A program made the position numbers and the translations under genes. DNA of 64,000 nt from Bathynomus jamesi (taxonomy: Eukaryota; Arthropoda; Malacostraca; Isopoda; Cirolanidae), in assembly GCA_023014485.1 (NCBI GenBank), contig JAJOZX010001077.1, forward strand, positions 186,001 to 250,000. The letters are read 5' to 3'. The notes under the pieces were generated by a model that did not search any database, was not told the DNA's origin, and was given only the letters and a program-made list of their open reading frames with translations. Below are positions 60,937 through 64,000 of this stretch, one piece after another. Each line of letters starts with the position of its first letter. The first letter of the stretch is position 1.

Positions 60937-61660
60937 TCCCGATTTTGGGTGGTACAGTCGCGAATTTACGACGTGTCCCTCTTTTCAAAATGTCCTGAAA
61001 ATGTCCCGCATTTGGAGCAAATTTTCATAAATGTCCTGCTTTATTAAAATTACTGTTACATTAGACATTAGATGTCCTTTATGAATTAATAGAATTATGC
61101 CACATTCCAAATTCCAAATCTAAATACTAACTTGCAAACTGAACTGGTACGATACAAGTCACCATGCAGCAGTGCCGTGATTCCAGACTAGCGTTTCAGT
61201 TTCATTAGCGGCCTCTGTGTAAAGTTGTGTTGTAGTGTAACGCTTTTGTGTTTTTGTTTGCTTAATTAATGACCTTAATTAATTTTTATCCCTGCATCCT
61301 TTTTTTTTCTTTTGCAGCTAAGTAGTAAACTTTTTCATTTGAAGGATAAGGAAAGTTATTAATTGTATCATACGTGAAGTTGTAGGCCTAGTTTGACAAC
61401 ACAAAATGTCTAAAACTAAAAGGAAGTGTACATTTAAGGCACATCTGCAGTCTAAATATCCATTTATTACAAAAACAACAACAGAAAGTGATGTACGGTG
61501 TGAGAAATGTAGAAGTGACTTCAGCATTGGACATGGTGGTGTAGTAGGGACCACTGATTATCAAATTATGGTAGTTGTGTGTATTAACCCTTATTTCTTT
61601 CTCTCCCATACAGGTTTGAATGCATAACCCCCATAAAATCTAGCGTCAGAATTATGGTTT
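60937..61660 (+). mobile_element. hAT element 5' part with a zinc-finger N-terminal frame
   Basis: Begins near AAGGTGACCAGAGTCCCG, with repeated GTCCCG/GTCCTG motifs typical of some hAT ends. The frame 61406-61627 starts MSKTKRKCTFKAHLQSKYPF and DVRCEKCRSDFSIGHGG, a short C-X2-C zinc-finger start of hAT proteins, but diverges after GGVVG and has no catalytic domain. It stops before a T/A-rich junction with the A run at 61676-61705. Confidence 0.6.
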
Positions 61661-61671
61661 AATAATGTTAT

Positions 61672-61708
<37 letters not shown>

Positions 61709-61715
61709 GGTTTTT

Positions 61716-62871
61716 TGTTTAAGAAGTCCTAAACCTTCTGCTTAAATTATCTTGACTTTCCGGACAAATGTGAGAAAAACGTCAAGCACGGTATTGGTCC
61801 TGAAATTGATAGGATTGACAATCTGAACAGGCCAACAAACAAAGTGCCCAGTGTAACTTGTTATACGGGTAACGTCTGTTGCTGAAACAAAGTTAAGAAA
61901 GACAGAAAAAAAATGACATTCATCTAATGCGTTTAACTTCTTGAACTCGAACAATAGTCCCAGAACATTCTGAAAGTTTAAGTGGTGGTATCTGCACATC
62001 AGTTAAGGCCAGGTATAAATAACACCTTGCCCTCCTTTCCTTTTTAGCCTAGTCAGGGTTATTTAGGGTATAAATATTGTATGTAAAAAAGAAGGACATT
62101 TAAGTTTCAAGATAAGGAATCAGGAAGCAACTTATCATTGTTTCTTGATTCATCCTTATTGTAACCCGAAGGAGCTTGTCTTGACCATTGTAATGCGAAG
62201 ATAGATTGCTTGCTTTGCCTAAGTCCAGTTGTTCATGACCATGTGTTAACATATATATTAATATGTTTTCTTGCGATTGACACTGCGTGTACATTTGTAA
62301 ATATATATCTTATTGCGTGTCTGCCCGCTTACTCTAAGGTTTTTGCTTCACCCTGCCTAACCCCCGTTTCTCTGACTTTTTCCTCCCTTTCATGTGTTGT
62401 ATAGAATGTAACTTCCCCTTTCCCATCAATAAAAATTGTTCATGGTTTTTCCTCTAGTCTGTTTTTCTTCCAACTCGTTGAGGTTACAGTTTGATTGGCT
62501 ACGGCATTGTCATCAGGAATGTGGTGAGCATTTTTGTTTCATTTTTCGTGGAATATTGGGAGGTCCTGAGGTTGGGTCAGTCCGGTGGGCATTGGGACAC
62601 TTAACTAATCGCATTGTTTCTCTGTTCTGAGGATAACGAGATCACGCCTGGAGGGTCGCGTCAAGATCAACGAGACTCCCGGAAAGTTTACAGCATCAGG
62701 GATTATTAGGCGTCCGTCCTCCCTCAGCCAACAAGTCGTCTTCGGGTGTTTGGTTTTGAAGTAAGTCTTCTCCCCGTACCGGTAGAAAATAATTGCACGA
62801 ATGTTAATGTTGTCGGGTGGTTGAAATTGATTCGGACCTTCATTGTTTTACTGGATAACCCCACCGCAACA
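61716..62871 (+). repeat. Probable LTR of a second LTR retrotransposon
   Basis: It ends in CA (about 62871), just before a primer-site-like sequence. Inside are GTATAAATA boxes near 62010 and 62068 and a polyadenylation signal AATAAA at 62428. The left edge is uncertain; TGTTTAAGAAGTCC at 61717 is a candidate TG start. No second LTR is in the window. Confidence 0.5.
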
Positions 62872-62875
62872 TTTT

Positions 62876-62893
62876 TGGTGCCCAGACCCGGGA
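62876..62893 (+). other. Primer-binding-site-like sequence
   Basis: TGGTGCCCAGACCCGGGA follows the presumed LTR by four bases, in the form TGG...GGGA expected for a tRNA 3' end complement. I could not assign the tRNA. Confidence 0.6.
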
Positions 62894-62947
62894 ACGGGAG
62901 GCACCCAACGTTGACGGCTTTGGCTTAGCACAGACGAAAAAAAAAAC

Positions 62948-63403
62948 ATGTCAGATTTAGTTGAGCTCAAGACACAGGTTGCCCAACTTGTTGACCTGGT
63001 CAAGGAGCAGAAACAACACGCTCTAGAATCAGAGCAGAACTGGACGCAGCAATTGGTGGACCTTGAAACAGTCTGGAAAGGAAAGTATGACCAGTTGTCC
63101 AAAGAAAATGATGATCTTGTGGCCAGAAGTGAATAGTGGCAAGAATGAGTGGATCAACTGGAGAGAAAACAAGCAGCCAGAGAAGAACAAGAACTTCAGA
63201 GTGCCCTTCAGGAATATGAAGACCTCGTACCAGATAATGACATGGAGCAGAAGGAGGAGGTCAGAAAAGAGCCATCCAAGAATTCTCGATCAAGGAAACG
63301 TTCAGATGTCAGTTTCAACAGGGCTTATAACCTCAGTTCCGAATCGTCTCATGATGAGGAGTCAAGCTCATCAGACGAAATCAGGATACTAAGTACCATA
63401 TAA
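62948..63403 (+). pseudogene. gag N-terminal fragment of the second LTR retrotransposon
   Basis: Frame 62948-63136 (MSDLVELKTQVAQLVDLVKE, Leu heptads) stops at ARSE; 63149-63403 continues with MDQLERKQAAREEQELQSAL and an acidic, Ser-rich end (SSESSHDEESSSSDEI). This coiled-coil gag start resembles in kind, not sequence, that of the element at 25793. It is cut off near 63405 by AT-rich sequence leading into the next element. Confidence 0.6.
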
Positions 63404-63449
63404 AAATTAGCAATATATTAATTATTAATTTAATTAGCCCCTATTAGTA

Positions 63450-64000
63450 ATGAGTCGTGGGCCTAGTAGAAAATCAGCAGTCTTTCAATATTTTAAGCTA
63501 AATGAGGATGAAAGTATTTTTACTTGTCAAGTAGAAAAGGATGGTAAAGAGTGTAATGCAAAAATTAGTGCTTACACTGGGAAACATGCTAATGCTCCAA
63601 CTAGAGCCTCAAACTTGAAACGCCATCTACGAAACAAACACCCAATATTTATAAGGTTGTAGATCAGCATAAGGAAATCCAGAAACCTACCTCTAGTCAG
63701 GCCAGTACCTCTATTTCAAAAAGCAAACAAGTCTCTGTTACAAAATTTTTCCACAGTGAGAGAATTACAATATTAATGACAAAGGAAAATTTTAAAAAAT
63801 ACCTTATAGATTTAGTTGTAAAGAATGGGGTTGCACTTACATTATTTTCCTCCCCAGCTTTCCGTGGATTAAATGGAGAAATGGCGGCAAAACTAGGAGT
63901 GTCATTAGAGAGACATGATATTCAAAACATGATTTTAAAGGAAGCAGAAAGCCAGAAAACTTTATTGAAAACAATGCTGCAAGGAAAATTCTTCTTTCTT
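63450..64000 (+). pseudogene. hAT transposase with BED zinc finger, open at the window edge
   Basis: Starts MSRGPSRKSAVFQYFKLNED and has a BED-type finger: FTCQVEKDGKEC (C-X8-C here), then H of NLKRHLRNKHP. The frame shifts near 63652, then continues VVDQHKEIQKP, SVTKFF, LIDLVVKNGVALTLFSSPAF and FRGLNGEMAAKLGV, the usual hAT region before the catalytic Asp. The catalytic domain would lie beyond 64000. One indel means this copy is probably not intact. Confidence 0.8.

Overview
The window looks like a stretch of an AT-rich arthropod genome, most likely a decapod crustacean; that is inference, no species marker was checked. The only recognisable host gene is the bifunctional glutamyl-prolyl-tRNA synthetase (EPRS) on the minus strand, read from about 23.2 kb down to 1.17 kb. 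Five coding exons can be placed: two for the N-terminal GST-like domain (23012-23184, 22154-22310), a linker exon (18847-18929), the exon with the class I HIGH motif (16167-16394), and one large exon (1174-5663) with the rest of GluRS, five WHEP repeats and ProRS. The first coding exon was not found. The large exon has a one-base frameshift inside WHEP repeat 4 and an in-frame 8 x 24 bp minisatellite between WHEP 4 and 5.

Nearly everything else is transposable elements, deeply nested. Intron 5664-16166 holds a perfect palindrome made from the 5' half of a mariner-like element (6042-6631), a Penelope-like element (PLE1) split by a Tigger that itself carries a Tc1, a palindrome made from the 3' half of a second mariner (12142-13022), and a second Penelope element in fold-back form (13068-15177). 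Both Penelope elements carry hammerhead-ribozyme-like cores. Intron 18930-22153 holds a 2.77 kb transposon with TTAA target duplications, long inverted ends and a transposase type I cannot place in a named superfamily. Two 5S-rRNA-like SINE copies lie at 15.5 and 18.4 kb.

Upstream of the EPRS exons is a three-layer nest: a small inverted-end element (23627-35190) contains a DUF4817-type mariner relative (23698-34825, TA duplication), which contains a 9.65 kb Gypsy-type LTR retrotransposon (24691-34343, ACAC duplication, lysine-tRNA-type primer site). Its pol has an unusual order: protease, reverse transcriptase, RNase H, an OTU-like cysteine-protease domain, a second retropepsin, then integrase. 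Several frames are broken, so this copy is probably inactive.

From 35 to 64 kb come a hAT element interrupted by other elements, a third palindromic mariner (DD41D), a decayed piggyBac, a nearly complete Tigger, a decayed intron-containing ZMYM1-like hAT gene lying between two LINE fragments, several LINE pieces, minisatellites (27 x 21 bp and 7 x 30 bp) inside non-autonomous elements with target duplications, a 590 bp palindrome, a family of hairpin repeats rich in TTAGGT-type sequence, a partial LTR retrotransposon, and a BED-finger hAT transposase running off the right edge. The recurring theme is inverted duplication: at least four unrelated elements exist as head-to-head or tail-to-tail fold-backs, most set in (TA)n arrays.
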